A stretch of DNA of 64,000 nucleotides, taken from Verrucomicrobium sp. Its GTDB lineage: Bacteria > Verrucomicrobiota > Verrucomicrobiia > Methylacidiphilales > GAS474. Below are positions 34,136 to 42,543 of this stretch, one piece after another. The stretch is taken from the NCBI GenBank assembly GCA_028283855.1, contig JAPWJX010000003.1:1178001-1242000 (forward strand), in the 5' to 3' direction. Within the stretch, counting starts at the first letter, position 1. Each line of letters starts with the position of its first letter. The notes beneath the pieces are model-generated. The model made no database searches and had not been told where the DNA came from. It saw nothing but the letters and a program-made list of their open reading frames with translations. The translations under genes were made by a program, and so were the position numbers.

Positions 34136-35641
34136 CTAAACCTCTTCTTCCGCAATCTCTTCCGCGTCTTCCCGGCGGTCGAGCCGGACAAAATAGGCGG
34201 CGATTCCCTCCGCCAGCTTCGGGCCGACGCCCTCGACTTCGCCGATTTCTTCCGGCGTGGCGCGGCGGAGACGGTCGACGGAGCCGAAGTGGAGCAGGAG
34301 TGCCTTTTTCCGCGCGGCGCTGACGCCCGGGCAGTCGTCCAGGAGGCTCTCCGTCATCCGCTGTTTGAGGAGGATGGAGTGGTAGGCGTTGGCGAAGCGG
34401 TGGGCCTCGTCCCGGATGCGTTGGAGGAGCTTGAGCGCGCCGGTCGACTTGTCCAGGACCAGCGGCTCGGAAATGCCGGGGCGGTAAATTTCCTCGTTCT
34501 CCTTGGCCAGGCCGATGAGGGGGAGATTTTCCAGGCCCAGGGCCCGGAGCTCCGCCGCCGCCGCGCTGACCTGGCCCTTGCCGCCGTCCACGATGATGAG
34601 GCCGGGCTGCCGCAGGTTCTCCCGCAGCACGCGCCCGTAGCGGCGCCGGACGGCCTCCGCGATGCTGGCGAAGTCGTCCTGCCCCTCCACGCTGCGGATG
34701 CGGTAGCGCCGGTAGCCGGAGCGGTCCGCCTTGCCGTCGCGGAAGACGACCATGGAGGCCACCTTGTGCGTGGTGGAGATGTTGGAAATGTCGAAGCACT
34801 CCATGAGCCGGGGCGGCTCCGCCAGGTTCAGCTCCGCGCCCAGGGCCTCCATGTCCTGCTGGGGGTTGAGGGCCCGGCCGTTGAAGGCGCGCAGGAAGCG
34901 CTTCACCGGCTTGGTCGTCCGGCGGAGGTCTTCCAGGAGGTCGCGGATCTGGGCCGCTTTTTCAAAGTCGAGCCGCGCGGCGGCGGCGTCCCGTTCCTGT
35001 TCCAGCTTGGCCAGCATCTCGGTGGACTGGCCTTCCAGGAAGTCGCAGGCCTGCTTCACCTGGGCCAGGTAGGCGGCGCGGGTGATCTTATGGATGCAGG
35101 GGGCGGAGCAGTTCCGGATGACGTGGTCCAGGCAGTGGCGGAAATCGGCCTCGCCCGGCACCACGGGGCTGCACGTCCGCAGCTTGAACTGCCGCCGGAT
35201 GAGGTTTAGGGAATTGCGCAGGGAGGTGGAGTGCGGAAAGGGGCCGAAGTAGCGGCTCCCGTCCTCCCGCCGCGTGCGGGTGAGCTGGAAGCGCGGGTAG
35301 GGATCGTTCAGGTTCACCTTTACCAGGAGGAAGCGCTTGTCGTCCCGGAAGCTGATGTTGTAGCGGGGCCGGTATTCCTTGATGAGCTTGCTCTCCAGGA
35401 GGAGGGCTTCCGGCTCCGATTTGACGACGTGGTATTCCAGGTCGCAGATGGCGTCGACCAGGGCGCGGGTCTTCCGGTCGGCGTAATCCCGCCGGGAAGG
35501 ATGGAAATACTGGCTGACGCGGCGATGGAGGTCCCGCGCCTTGCCGACGTAGATCACCCGGTCCAGCCGGTCCTTATAGAGATAGACCCCGGGCCGGTGC
35601 GGAAGGGTCCGCAGCTTCTCTTCCAATGGGGTGGCGGCCAC
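34136..35641 (-). CDS. uvrC: Excinuclease ABC subunit C
   Basis: 501 aa, shorter than the ~600 of many UvrC proteins, but all parts are present. They are the GIY-YIG nuclease (GVYLYKDRLDRVIYVGKARDL), a cysteine-containing region (RTCSPVV, RNCSAPCIHKITRAAYLAQV), the UVR motif (LDFEKAAQIRDLLEDL), the RNase H-like nuclease (MECFDISNIS, IIVDGGKGQVSAA, RDEAHRFANAYH) and a C-terminal HhH (VEGVGPKLAEGIAAYF). It makes both incisions in nucleotide excision repair. The start is GTG at 35641. The last residues are very acidic (EDAEEIAEEEV). Confidence 0.95.
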   Translation of the reverse strand: MAATPLEEKLRTLPHRPGVYLYKDRLDRVIYVGKARDLHRRVSQYFHPSRRDYADRKTRALVDAICDLEYHVVKSEPEALLLESKLIKEYRPRYNISFRDDKRFLLVKVNLNDPYPRFQLTRTRREDGSRYFGPFPHSTSLRNSLNLIRRQFKLRTCSPVVPGEADFRHCLDHVIRNCSAPCIHKITRAAYLAQVKQACDFLEGQSTEMLAKLEQERDAAAARLDFEKAAQIRDLLEDLRRTTKPVKRFLRAFNGRALNPQQDMEALGAELNLAEPPRLMECFDISNISTTHKVASMVVFRDGKADRSGYRRYRIRSVEGQDDFASIAEAVRRRYGRVLRENLRQPGLIIVDGGKGQVSAAAAELRALGLENLPLIGLAKENEEIYRPGISEPLVLDKSTGALKLLQRIRDEAHRFANAYHSILLKQRMTESLLDDCPGVSAARKKALLLHFGSVDRLRRATPEEIGEVEGVGPKLAEGIAAYFVRLDRREDAEEIAEEEV

Positions 35642-35699
35642 CCTTGTACTATGGAGCCGAAGCGGGGCTCCGGCAAGAGAGGGAGGTTACCTAGCGGTC

Positions 35700-36503
35700 T
35701 TAGCGGTGATGGCCGCCGCCCCCGCCCCCGCCGCCGCGTCCGCCACCAAAGCCGCCCCGGCTGCCGCCGAAGTCGCCGCGGCCGCCGCCGCCCGGATGGA
35801 CGGTGGGGGGGTGAAAGTCCCCGCGCTGAGGCGGATCGTAATGACGGGGGGGAGAAGGATGCCAGCCGCGGTTGCCGTAGCGGTTGTGGTCGTAGCTGGG
35901 ATGGTAGTAGGGCCCGCGGGGATAAAAGATCACGCCAGGGCCGCAAGGCATGTAGAAATAGGGATCGTAGGAACAGACAGGACCGGGAAAGAGATCAATG
36001 ACGACGGAATACGTCCGGCGGGCCGGAGCGACGACCACGGTGGTCGCGTTGCTGCCCACCTGCGCAGGCTGCTGCTGCTGCGCTGCCGGTTGTTGGGGAG
36101 CTTGCTGAGCGGTTTGGTCCGGGGCGGCTTGCGCTGCGTTGGCGACAGGCTGTTGCGGAGTGGGGGATTGGACTGGAGCCGCTTGCGGCGCGGGTGCGGA
36201 GGCGGGAAGAGGAGCCGACGCAGACTGGGTGGGGACGGGGGATGGAGCGCTTTCCTCCGCCACGTAGGCTGGGGACTTCTTTTGAGAGGACTTGGATTGG
36301 CCCTTCGACGGACGGTCGGGGGCTTGCCGGACATCGGTGCGGGAGACGGGTTCCGTAGCTTGGGGTTGATGGGCCAGGTCGCCGGCGGCTTTTTCAACCC
36401 GGTCGCGATAGACGATGCCGGCGGTGATGCTGGCTCCCAGCGCGACAAGCGCGATGTTTTTAAGAAGTCTGGGTTCCCGGGGAATCTTGTTGATATCGGC
36501 CAT
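35700..36503 (-). CDS. Motif-associated membrane-anchored protein with Gly/His-rich C-terminus
   Basis: 267 aa, not recognised. One N-terminal helix (KNIALVALGASITAGIVY, ~15-32) could anchor it. Residues ~45-150 are a low-complexity Gln/Ala/Pro/Ser linker. A short beta-like block (TYSVVIDLFPGPVCSYDPYFYMPCGPG) with two cysteines follows, then a Tyr/His/Pro and Gly-rich tail ending in repeated GGRGG. Such tails occur in surface or matrix proteins. GGAG is placed properly before the ATG. The AATAGCCGAATTA motif (copy 2) lies 21 bases upstream, inside the short gap after the lipase gene. Confidence 0.72.
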   Translation of the reverse strand: MADINKIPREPRLLKNIALVALGASITAGIVYRDRVEKAAGDLAHQPQATEPVSRTDVRQAPDRPSKGQSKSSQKKSPAYVAEESAPSPVPTQSASAPLPASAPAPQAAPVQSPTPQQPVANAAQAAPDQTAQQAPQQPAAQQQQPAQVGSNATTVVVAPARRTYSVVIDLFPGPVCSYDPYFYMPCGPGVIFYPRGPYYHPSYDHNRYGNRGWHPSPPRHYDPPQRGDFHPPTVHPGGGGRGDFGGSRGGFGGGRGGGGGGGGHHR

Positions 36504-36524
36504 AATGTCTCCTGGTGTTAAGGA

Positions 36525-36537
36525 TAATTCGGCTATT
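36525..36537 (-). promoter_or_regulatory. AATAGCCGAATTA motif, copy 2
   Basis: Exact copy on the minus strand, 21 bases upstream of the ATG at 36503. Six bases upstream of the motif is GGCATTCCC, which also occurs at the identical spacing before copy 3 (54648), so these two sites share a longer block. Directly upstream, ATTCCC-AGG-GGGAAT forms a small inverted repeat running into the motif. Confidence 0.72.
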
Positions 36538-36553
36538 CCCCCTGGGAATGCCG

Positions 36554-37381
36554 CTAAAGGGCTTGAACAGCGCCTTCGACATTGGCCTGCTGCCGGGAAA
36601 CAGGGCGAGCGAAATCGTGCCGCAGGCCGGCTTTACTCTGGGAGGGCATGGCGGGAAGGGAGCTGTTTTCCCGCAGGGCCAGGTCGATGGCGATGGTGCG
36701 GATCGAATGGGGGCGGACGGTGTGCCACAGGATGGAGGAGCTGAGGTGGGGCAGGAGCGTGGGCCGGTCCACCCGCCGGGGCAGGGTTTGCGTCTCCGTA
36801 TTCAGGTAGGGCTGATGCCGCAGATGGGAGTAGAAAAAGGTGGCGATGTCCCCGCTCCGGTTCGTCTCGATGAAGGAGCCTCCCTTTTCGCGCCAGTCGG
36901 CGATGGCCTGCGGCAGGCTTTTTCCCAGCAGGGGCTGGTCCTTCAGGGCGCTCCGGGAAATGGGGAGGGCGTTTTGGCCGTAGCCGCTTAGGCCGTGCTC
37001 CAGCGCGGCGGTCTGCGCCAGGCCGCCGCCCAGGCTGTGGCCGTCGGTGGAAATCTGAAAGCCGGAGTAGGCTTTGCGGATTTGCGGCAGCTTTTCCTCG
37101 AAGGGGCCTTTGATCGCCTCCCAGGCTGCGCCGCCGGAATTGAGCAGGTCGGAACGCAGTTGGGGAAGGCTGTCGGTCCCCTTGAAGGCGATGACGACCT
37201 GCTTCGCCTCCGCGTTGTGGAAGGTGACGAAGCTGTTTTTCCCGTCCGCCGATTTGCCGGAGCTGGAAAGGTCGGCCTCCCACCCGTGAGGCAGCGGCAC
37301 CTCCCGTTTGGCGAAGAGGTCCCAATCCATGTAAGCCGCCCAGGAAAGGCGGGTGGCGACGAGAGGGTGGATGGCAGGCAT
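36554..37381 (-). CDS. Class 3 lipase-like alpha/beta hydrolase, no signal peptide
   Basis: 275 aa. The block QVVIAFKGTDSLPQLRSDL and, ~55 residues on, the nucleophile elbow DGHSLGGGLAQTAAL are the marks of Lipase_3 (triacylglycerol lipase/phospholipase). The acid and histidine are less certain (TNRSGDIATFF; HTVRPHSIRTIA). There is no signal peptide or membrane span, so it is either cytosolic or exported by a dedicated secretion system. Its ATG overlaps the stop of the upstream orphan by one base (TAATG), so the two are translationally coupled. The C-terminal ~40 residues are polar and probably disordered. Confidence 0.8.
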   Translation of the reverse strand: MPAIHPLVATRLSWAAYMDWDLFAKREVPLPHGWEADLSSSGKSADGKNSFVTFHNAEAKQVVIAFKGTDSLPQLRSDLLNSGGAAWEAIKGPFEEKLPQIRKAYSGFQISTDGHSLGGGLAQTAALEHGLSGYGQNALPISRSALKDQPLLGKSLPQAIADWREKGGSFIETNRSGDIATFFYSHLRHQPYLNTETQTLPRRVDRPTLLPHLSSSILWHTVRPHSIRTIAIDLALRENSSLPAMPSQSKAGLRHDFARPVSRQQANVEGAVQAL

Positions 37382-37992
37382 TAGCGGGCTCCGTAGTAGG
37401 CGGCGACCTGCCGCTTGGCTTCTCCCCAAAGGTTTTCCCAGGACGCGATCGAAGCGGAGGGAATCTCCGTTTCTCCAAGAAGGTGTTCCAGCCCGTAGGC
37501 TTCCGGCCAGCGGGGTTCGTATTCGGTTTCCATGCGGAAGCCCTCGGCCAGCCGCAGGCCTTCCTCCACCAGGCGCTTTACCTGGGCGCGATGGCTGGAG
37601 ACGAGAGCCTCCACGCTTTGCAGCGTCTGGGGCCCCGCCACGAGGTAGGCGCGCTGGAGGAACCGCTCGTTAAAGAAAATCTCCTCCCGGCCGGAGGCGG
37701 AGGCGAAGCGAAGCACGTCATGGCAGCCCAGCACGGAAGCCGCCACGACCATGGGAAGCGCCGCGCTGGCTCCGTCCTTCGGGATATAGAAGAGGCCGAT
37801 GATGTCCATCACCTCCGGCGGCGTGTGGAAAAAGGGGCGGCGCTCGAAGTGGGAGAGCGTGGCCTCGAAGTCGGCGCGGGCGCCGGGCTCGTTGCGCCGG
37901 GCCGATTCCGCCAGCTTTAGGAAAGCCAGGCGGCGGCGCTGCCAGAGCGGCGTTTCTTCCACTTCCAGTACGGGTGAGGCGAGGATGGGCAT
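37381..37992 (-). CDS. Orphan 203-aa protein coupled to the class 3 lipase
   Basis: Not recognised. I choose the ATG at 37992 (MPILASPVLEVEE), preceded by GGAG nine bases upstream; a GTG at 38061 would add 23 residues. The protein is soluble, with a hydrophobic middle (GASAALPMVVAASVLGCHDVLRFA) and a helical second half (LVSSHRAQVKRLVEEGLRLAEGF). Its TAA overlaps the lipase ATG, an arrangement that favours a functional pair: a chaperone, inhibitor or immunity-like partner for the lipase is one idea, but nothing in the sequence proves it. Confidence 0.68.
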   Translation of the reverse strand: MPILASPVLEVEETPLWQRRRLAFLKLAESARRNEPGARADFEATLSHFERRPFFHTPPEVMDIIGLFYIPKDGASAALPMVVAASVLGCHDVLRFASASGREEIFFNERFLQRAYLVAGPQTLQSVEALVSSHRAQVKRLVEEGLRLAEGFRMETEYEPRWPEAYGLEHLLGETEIPSASIASWENLWGEAKRQVAAYYGAR

Positions 37993-38071
37993 GCGGGGAA
38001 ACTCCGGAGGGAAAGGAAGCTTCAAGCGTGCCAAAAAGGGCGCCCGGCTAAGGGTTTCCACTCACCGATCT

Positions 38072-38100
38072 TCACGCGCGTTAAGGGTTGAGGCGCGTGA
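38072..38100. repeat. Inverted repeat between hydrolase and orphan genes
   Basis: TCACGCGC (38072-38079) and GCGCGTGA (38093-38100) are perfect 8-bp arms around a 13-base spacer. It lies about 30 bases downstream of the hydrolase stop at 38130 and 80 bases upstream of the orphan start at 37992. No T-run follows on either strand, so it is an operator or a factor-dependent termination hairpin, not a standard terminator. Confidence 0.45.
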
Positions 38101-38129
38101 TGCCGAAGCGGAAGAAAAGAGGGGACCGC

Positions 38130-39062
38130 CTACTTTTGCTCGAAGGCGCCCAAGCTTCCCAGCGCTTGGGTAAAGCCCCCGCCCGCCAGCCATTGCTTGG
38201 CGCGGGCGTCCGCTTTGAGATAGGCGTCCCAGAAAGCCGTCGTGCCTTCGCAGACCAGCCGTTGGAAATCGGCGTCGTGGTCGCCCTTCCCGCCCTGCCG
38301 CATGAGCCGGGGGCGGCCGGAAAAGACCATGTGGTCCCCACCCTGAAAAACGGCGAGGTAGGTGTCCGGCCCCGATGAGCCGTCGAAGACCGCGCGGCGG
38401 TCTTTCGGGTCCTCCTCCCGCAGGCGGCCCCGGTCCTCCGTGCCGGTGAAGTGGAAGGCGGGCTGGTGGATGCCGGAGAATTGCTGGCCGTCGATATGGG
38501 GCAGGCTCATCGCCACGACGGCTTTCACCCGGGGATCGGCCACATGGTCCAACGCCGGATTCCGATGCGAGGCGAATGTTTCGCCCGCCAGCGCCATCGT
38601 CGTATACGCGCCGAAGGAGTGGCCCGCCGCGCCGATGCGGGAGAGGTCGAAGCGGCCCTGCCACGGCCCCGGGGCGGCGTTGAGCGCGGCGACTTGGTCG
38701 ATGGCGAAGGAGATGTCCCGGGGGCGGTCGATGTAGTTTTTCGGATTGGCCATCGCCGCTTTCAGCTCCAGCGGGGAGTGGAGGAGCGCGGCGTCGGAGC
38801 CGAGGTGCTGGACGTGGACGGAGAGATAGCCGTGGGCCGCCCAATAGCGGCCCAGGTAGGCGTAGCCTTCCCGGGAGCCGCCCAGGCCGTGAGAGAAGAA
38901 AAGGACGGGGAGCGGGCCCGCCTGGGAGCCGGGCGCGTAGATCCGCACGGGCACGTCGCGGTCGCGCGCGGCGTCGTGCCACGTCAGGTCGGTGAAGGTG
39001 ACCGCTTCCTCCGCCCCGGCGCGCCACGCCAGCAGGCACCACAGCAGCAGGGCCGTCCGCAT
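38130..39062 (-). CDS. Secreted PAF-acetylhydrolase-like alpha/beta hydrolase
   Basis: 310 aa. A short signal peptide (MRTALLLWCLLAWRAGAEE) is followed by an alpha/beta hydrolase: oxyanion region LFFSHGLGGSREGYAYLGRYWAAHGY, nucleophile elbow GAAGHSFGAYTTMALAG, and a likely histidine in GGDHMVFSG. The layout is that of platelet-activating factor acetylhydrolase/dienelactone hydrolase-like secreted esterases. It is probably periplasmic or extracellular. It is preceded by the ankyrin gene with a 14-base gap in the same direction. Confidence 0.83.
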   Translation of the reverse strand: MRTALLLWCLLAWRAGAEEAVTFTDLTWHDAARDRDVPVRIYAPGSQAGPLPVLFFSHGLGGSREGYAYLGRYWAAHGYLSVHVQHLGSDAALLHSPLELKAAMANPKNYIDRPRDISFAIDQVAALNAAPGPWQGRFDLSRIGAAGHSFGAYTTMALAGETFASHRNPALDHVADPRVKAVVAMSLPHIDGQQFSGIHQPAFHFTGTEDRGRLREEDPKDRRAVFDGSSGPDTYLAVFQGGDHMVFSGRPRLMRQGGKGDHDADFQRLVCEGTTAFWDAYLKADARAKQWLAGGGFTQALGSLGAFEQK

Positions 39063-39076
39063 GGAGGCAGATTGAC

Positions 39077-39655
39077 TTAGACCCGTGCGGAAAGCGAGGC
39101 GGCGAAATCGGCGGGACGGCGGCCCGCGTAATCGGGCAGGGCCGGATCGGCCCCCTGTTCCAGGAGCAGGGCGGCCACGGCCTCGTGGCCTTCCTCCCGG
39201 GCGCGGAGAAGGGGAGTGGCCCCCTCCTCGTCCTGAACGTCCGGGGAGGCGCCGTGCCGCAGGAGGAGGGCCGCGTGTTCCCGCCGCCCCAGCCGGGCGG
39301 CCAGATGCAGGGGCGTTTCCAGCGCGGCGTTGGCCCCGTCCGGATGGATGCCCCGGCGAAGCGCCTCGGCCAGGAACCGGGGATCGGCGACCGCGGCGGC
39401 GTAGCCCAGGACGCTCTCCCCCTCTTCCACCTGCCGCAGAGGATCGGCGCCCGCCTCCAGGAGGGCGGAAAAAGCGGCCAAGTCCCCCGCCGCCACGGCG
39501 AAGTGGAGGAGCGTGACCCCTTCCAGGCCGGGCCGGTCGATGTCGAAGTCCCTTTGCGCCAATTCCCGCAGCGCCTCGCCGTGGCCGCGCGCGGCGATCT
39601 TCCAGCAGGCCAAAAGGCCGGGGTCGGGAAAAAACTCGGCGGGATCGGCCTTCAT
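39077..39655 (-). CDS. Ankyrin-repeat protein coupled to the lipase-GDPD gene
   Basis: 192 aa. Four to five ankyrin repeats cover residues ~40-185 (GVTLLHFAVAAGDLAAFSALLEAGADP, ETPLHLAARLGRREHAALLLRHGASP, GATPLLRAREEGHEAVAALLLEQGADP). No enzyme domain, signal peptide or membrane span is present, so it is a protein-binding scaffold. Its ATG overlaps the stop of the lipase-GDPD gene by four bases (ATGA), so it is made with that enzyme. Ankyrin proteins are known as partners or immunity proteins of some lipolytic effectors; that role here is inference. Confidence 0.88.
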   Translation of the reverse strand: MKADPAEFFPDPGLLACWKIAARGHGEALRELAQRDFDIDRPGLEGVTLLHFAVAAGDLAAFSALLEAGADPLRQVEEGESVLGYAAAVADPRFLAEALRRGIHPDGANAALETPLHLAARLGRREHAALLLRHGASPDVQDEEGATPLLRAREEGHEAVAALLLEQGADPALPDYAGRRPADFAASLSARV

Positions 39656-41388
39656 ACGTAAAGGGCGATGCGGCTGAGCTGGCGGACCAGGCGTCCGGCT
39701 TCCCGCAGGTTGGCGGGGCGGCGCAGCTCGGCGTGTTCCAGGATGATGCCGTGGCGCTGGCGGATCTCGCTCGGCTTCGGGCGGATCGCATCCCAGGCCA
39801 GGCCGGGGGCGTTCGTCGTCACCTCCGCGCCCAGGCTGTTCAGGCGGCGGATCTTGGCCGCGGCGGCCTCCCGCTCCAGCGGCGTGCCGACTTTGGAGTC
39901 GACGGTCCAGGCGGCGACTTTCAGCCCCTCGGCCTGAGCCTCGCGGATCAGCCGGTGGTCGACCTGCCGGGCGGTGATCTGGGAGGCGTCGATGTCGATG
40001 CCCGTCACGCCCGCCGCCTTCGCGCGGGAGATGATCTGCCCGCGGCTCAGGAGGCCGCCCTGCGCGTTGACGTAGAAGGGGCCGAAGCCCTTGCGGGCCA
40101 GGGCGGGCCGCTCGCCTGGGATCCAGAGAGTCTCGAATTCCGGTCCCTGCTTGTGCGCCTGGGCCAGGACGGGCAGGGAAAAGCTGATGATCGTGAACTG
40201 CTTCGGGTCGCGCCCGGACTCGCGCAGCAGTTTGAGCAGCGGCGGGACGATCTTGGCGTTGCCCTTGATCTCGATGTAGGCCTTCTTGCCCGCGGGCAGC
40301 TCGGCCAGGACTTCCTCCAGCAGGGGGATGGGCGTGCCGGCGAAGCGCTCTCCCTTGAATTTTCCGGCGTCGAGCTTGCGCAAAGTCTCCCACGGCGTTT
40401 GGGAGATGCGGTGGGCCGCGCCGGTCTGGCGGTTGGTCGTCGCGTCGTGATGGACGATGAGCTTGCCGTCCGCGCTCATGTGGATATCCATCTCGATGCC
40501 GTCGGCCCCCTCGGCGAAGGCGGCGCGGAAGGCGGGCAGGGTGTTTTCCGGATGCTCGTTGGAGGAGCCCCGGTGGGCGATGACCGGGTGGGCGGGAACG
40601 GGGACTTCCTTAGGCACGTGGGTGAAGAAATGGGGGTCCAGGCGGTAGAGCTTGTCCCGGACGACCTGGAGCAGGGAGTGGCTGGTGTGCCCCTCCAGCG
40701 CCACGCGCAGGGTGCGGCTCAGGCCCTGCGGCATCATGTAGCGGTCCAGGCCTTCCGGCTGCGGCACGGTGTGGATGGTGCCGACCCACGCCTGGTCGGC
40801 GAAGCGGGCCGCGGCGCGGTTGAGCTTGTCGAGCAGCTCGTGCTTCATGATCGGGAGGATGACGTTTTGATCCGCCCAGGCGACGTCCTCCAGGCTCAGT
40901 TGCTCCTGCGTCTTAGGCCCCAGGGAGGCGGGGTTGAAAGCCACGGCGGGCACGCGTGCCTTGGCGGCGGCGAACATGGCCTCCCCGCCTCCGCGCGAGT
41001 TGCCGGTGAGGACCAGCTGCTTGCCCGCCTTTTCCGCCTCCTGCTTCACCAGGAGGGCCAGATCCTGGGCGGCCTGGTAGTCCGGCGTGTATTGCCCGAA
41101 GGCCTGGCGCAGGTTCGACTTCCACTGCTCCACGCTCTTCGTCGGCTCGAAGGCCAGGACCCAGCGGTCTTTGTTCGCTTCCGTGGCTCCCTTGAAGAGA
41201 TGGGCTTTTAGCCCCTGGGCCTCCGCTGCGGCGAAGGCGGCGGCGGGTTCCCGTTCCGGCTTCCAGTCCGCGATGAGGGAGGGATCGTCAAACCAGCGGA
41301 TGTATTCGCAAATGTCGATGAGGGGATGGAGGGCGGCCAGGCGCTCGCCGTCGAGGACCTCCGGGGAGGTTTGGCGGTGGATGATCAT
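39652..41388 (-). CDS. Lipase-like domain fused to glycerophosphodiester phosphodiesterase
   Basis: 578 aa. Residues ~20-250 form a lipase-like alpha/beta domain with the elbow LVLTGNSRGGGEAM (Ser131) and HTVPQPEGLDRYMM near its end. From ~267 a GDPD domain follows: VIAHRGSSNEHPENTLPAF (His272, Arg273, Glu281, Asn282), DGIEMDIHMSADGKLIVHHD and the metal/substrate strand AYIEIKGN. Together they could remove an acyl chain and then split the head group of a phospholipid. No signal peptide is visible. The C-terminus (~60 residues) is basic. It is the first gene of a pair with the ankyrin protein. Confidence 0.85.
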   Translation of the reverse strand: MIIHRQTSPEVLDGERLAALHPLIDICEYIRWFDDPSLIADWKPEREPAAAFAAAEAQGLKAHLFKGATEANKDRWVLAFEPTKSVEQWKSNLRQAFGQYTPDYQAAQDLALLVKQEAEKAGKQLVLTGNSRGGGEAMFAAAKARVPAVAFNPASLGPKTQEQLSLEDVAWADQNVILPIMKHELLDKLNRAAARFADQAWVGTIHTVPQPEGLDRYMMPQGLSRTLRVALEGHTSHSLLQVVRDKLYRLDPHFFTHVPKEVPVPAHPVIAHRGSSNEHPENTLPAFRAAFAEGADGIEMDIHMSADGKLIVHHDATTNRQTGAAHRISQTPWETLRKLDAGKFKGERFAGTPIPLLEEVLAELPAGKKAYIEIKGNAKIVPPLLKLLRESGRDPKQFTIISFSLPVLAQAHKQGPEFETLWIPGERPALARKGFGPFYVNAQGGLLSRGQIISRAKAAGVTGIDIDASQITARQVDHRLIREAQAEGLKVAAWTVDSKVGTPLEREAAAAKIRRLNSLGAEVTTNAPGLAWDAIRPKPSEIRQRHGIILEHAELRRPANLREAGRLVRQLSRIALYV

Positions 41389-41435
41389 GCCGGGCGGAAG
41401 TGAACGCCCGGAAGTTGACGAACGCGTGGCGGAGC

Positions 41436-41453
41436 CGTGATATTTCGATCACG
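41436..41453. repeat. Palindrome upstream of the lipase-GDPD gene
   Basis: CGTGAT-ATTTCG-ATCACG, perfect 6-bp arms and a 6-base centre, 48-65 bases before the ATG at 41388 in a 78-base gap. It could be a dimeric repressor site. A second GC-rich inverted repeat, CGGGCG/CGCCCG, lies at 41391-41410 immediately next to the start codon. Confidence 0.4.
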
Positions 41454-41466
41454 ATCCGGCGGCGGA

Positions 41467-42537
41467 TTATCGCAGCCGCTCGGGACCCGCGCCGGGGGAG
41501 GGGGCGCCGGGCGCGCGCCGGAATTCGGTATCTTCCAGCATCTTGCGCAGGGCGGAGGGGAAGGCCGCTTCCCGGGAAAAGGCCTGGGATTCCCGCAGGA
41601 GGCGTATTTCCTCGGCCACCTCGGACTGAAGGCGGCGCTGTTCCGCGGAAAGCGTTTCCTCCGGCGCGTGGGGGCGGACTGCATGGAGCCGCGCCATTTC
41701 CCGACGGAACCGCCCGCCGGTGAAGGCGTGCAGCTCCGGGCCGAGGCTCCCGGCCAGGCGGCGGTGCGCCTGAGCGGCCCGCTCGTTCTCCAGTTCCAGG
41801 CGGTAGTCTTCCGGCTCCGATGCGGGCAACGGCGCGGGCCGGGGAAGGGCGCGCCGCCCTTCCGGGGAGGCAGCGACCACAAGGGCGCGGTGAAAGGCGG
41901 CGCGCTGCCGGGGGTCGATCTGCTCCTGCCGGAGGTATTTCTCGAAGTGCTCTGCGGAAAGGCCCCGGGGCTCCAAAACGGCGTCCAGGAGCTGGGCGGC
42001 CTTTTCCACCCGCTCCTCCTGCTGGCTGGCCAGGAAGCGGAGGTGGTGGCGGGCGGCCCAGGCGGGCGTCTCCCGCCGCTGCCGGGGCTCCTGCCGCCAG
42101 CGGGATTCGATTTCGCGGAGATGGGCCGCCGGGTCCTCTGCCTTTTCAAGGGCGGCGCGCTCCGCCTCCACCGCGCGGAGGAGCCCGGCGCGGGGGACGG
42201 AAAAGAATCCCTCGATCCCGGCCAGATTTTTCTCCCGGCCCGCGGCCAGCTCCCGTTCAAAGGCGGCGGCCTCGGCGGCGGCCCGCCGCAGGACATCCCG
42301 GTTGTCCCGCATGCGGAATTGGAGCGCGGCCTCGGCGAAGCGGCGCTCCCGCTCCGGTCCCGCGCCGTCTTCCCGCAGCCATTGGCGGAGCTGGGGCTCG
42401 CCCACGCGGAGGGCGTCGGCCTCCCGCAGGAGCGCGCCAAGGAGGGCGGGATCGGCCTCCGGCCGCGCGGCCAGGAGGGCGGAAAAACGGGCCTTCAGCT
42501 CGCCTGCCGCGCCGGGGGAAGTCTGGAAGGCGTCCAT
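41467..42537 (-). CDS. Orphan 356-aa all-helical charged protein
   Basis: Not recognised. It is almost entirely helical, very rich in Ala, Arg, Glu and Leu, with long charged stretches that may form coiled coils (FERELAAGREKNLAGI, LRAVEAERAALEKAED, LSAEQRRLQSEVAEEIRLL). There is no signal peptide, membrane helix or cysteine. It begins six bases after the PhnA-like gene and may be cotranscribed with it. The final ~20 residues are Pro/Gly rich. A structural or secreted role would fit, but nothing specific can be said. Confidence 0.65.
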   Translation of the reverse strand: MDAFQTSPGAAGELKARFSALLAARPEADPALLGALLREADALRVGEPQLRQWLREDGAGPERERRFAEAALQFRMRDNRDVLRRAAAEAAAFERELAAGREKNLAGIEGFFSVPRAGLLRAVEAERAALEKAEDPAAHLREIESRWRQEPRQRRETPAWAARHHLRFLASQQEERVEKAAQLLDAVLEPRGLSAEHFEKYLRQEQIDPRQRAAFHRALVVAASPEGRRALPRPAPLPASEPEDYRLELENERAAQAHRRLAGSLGPELHAFTGGRFRREMARLHAVRPHAPEETLSAEQRRLQSEVAEEIRLLRESQAFSREAAFPSALRKMLEDTEFRRAPGAPSPGAGPERLR

Positions 42538-42543
42538 GGCGGC

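Noticed and set aside
34136-35641. uvrC as a truncated gene because of its 501-aa length
   Set aside because: GIY-YIG, UVR, RNase H-like and HhH parts are all present and in frame.
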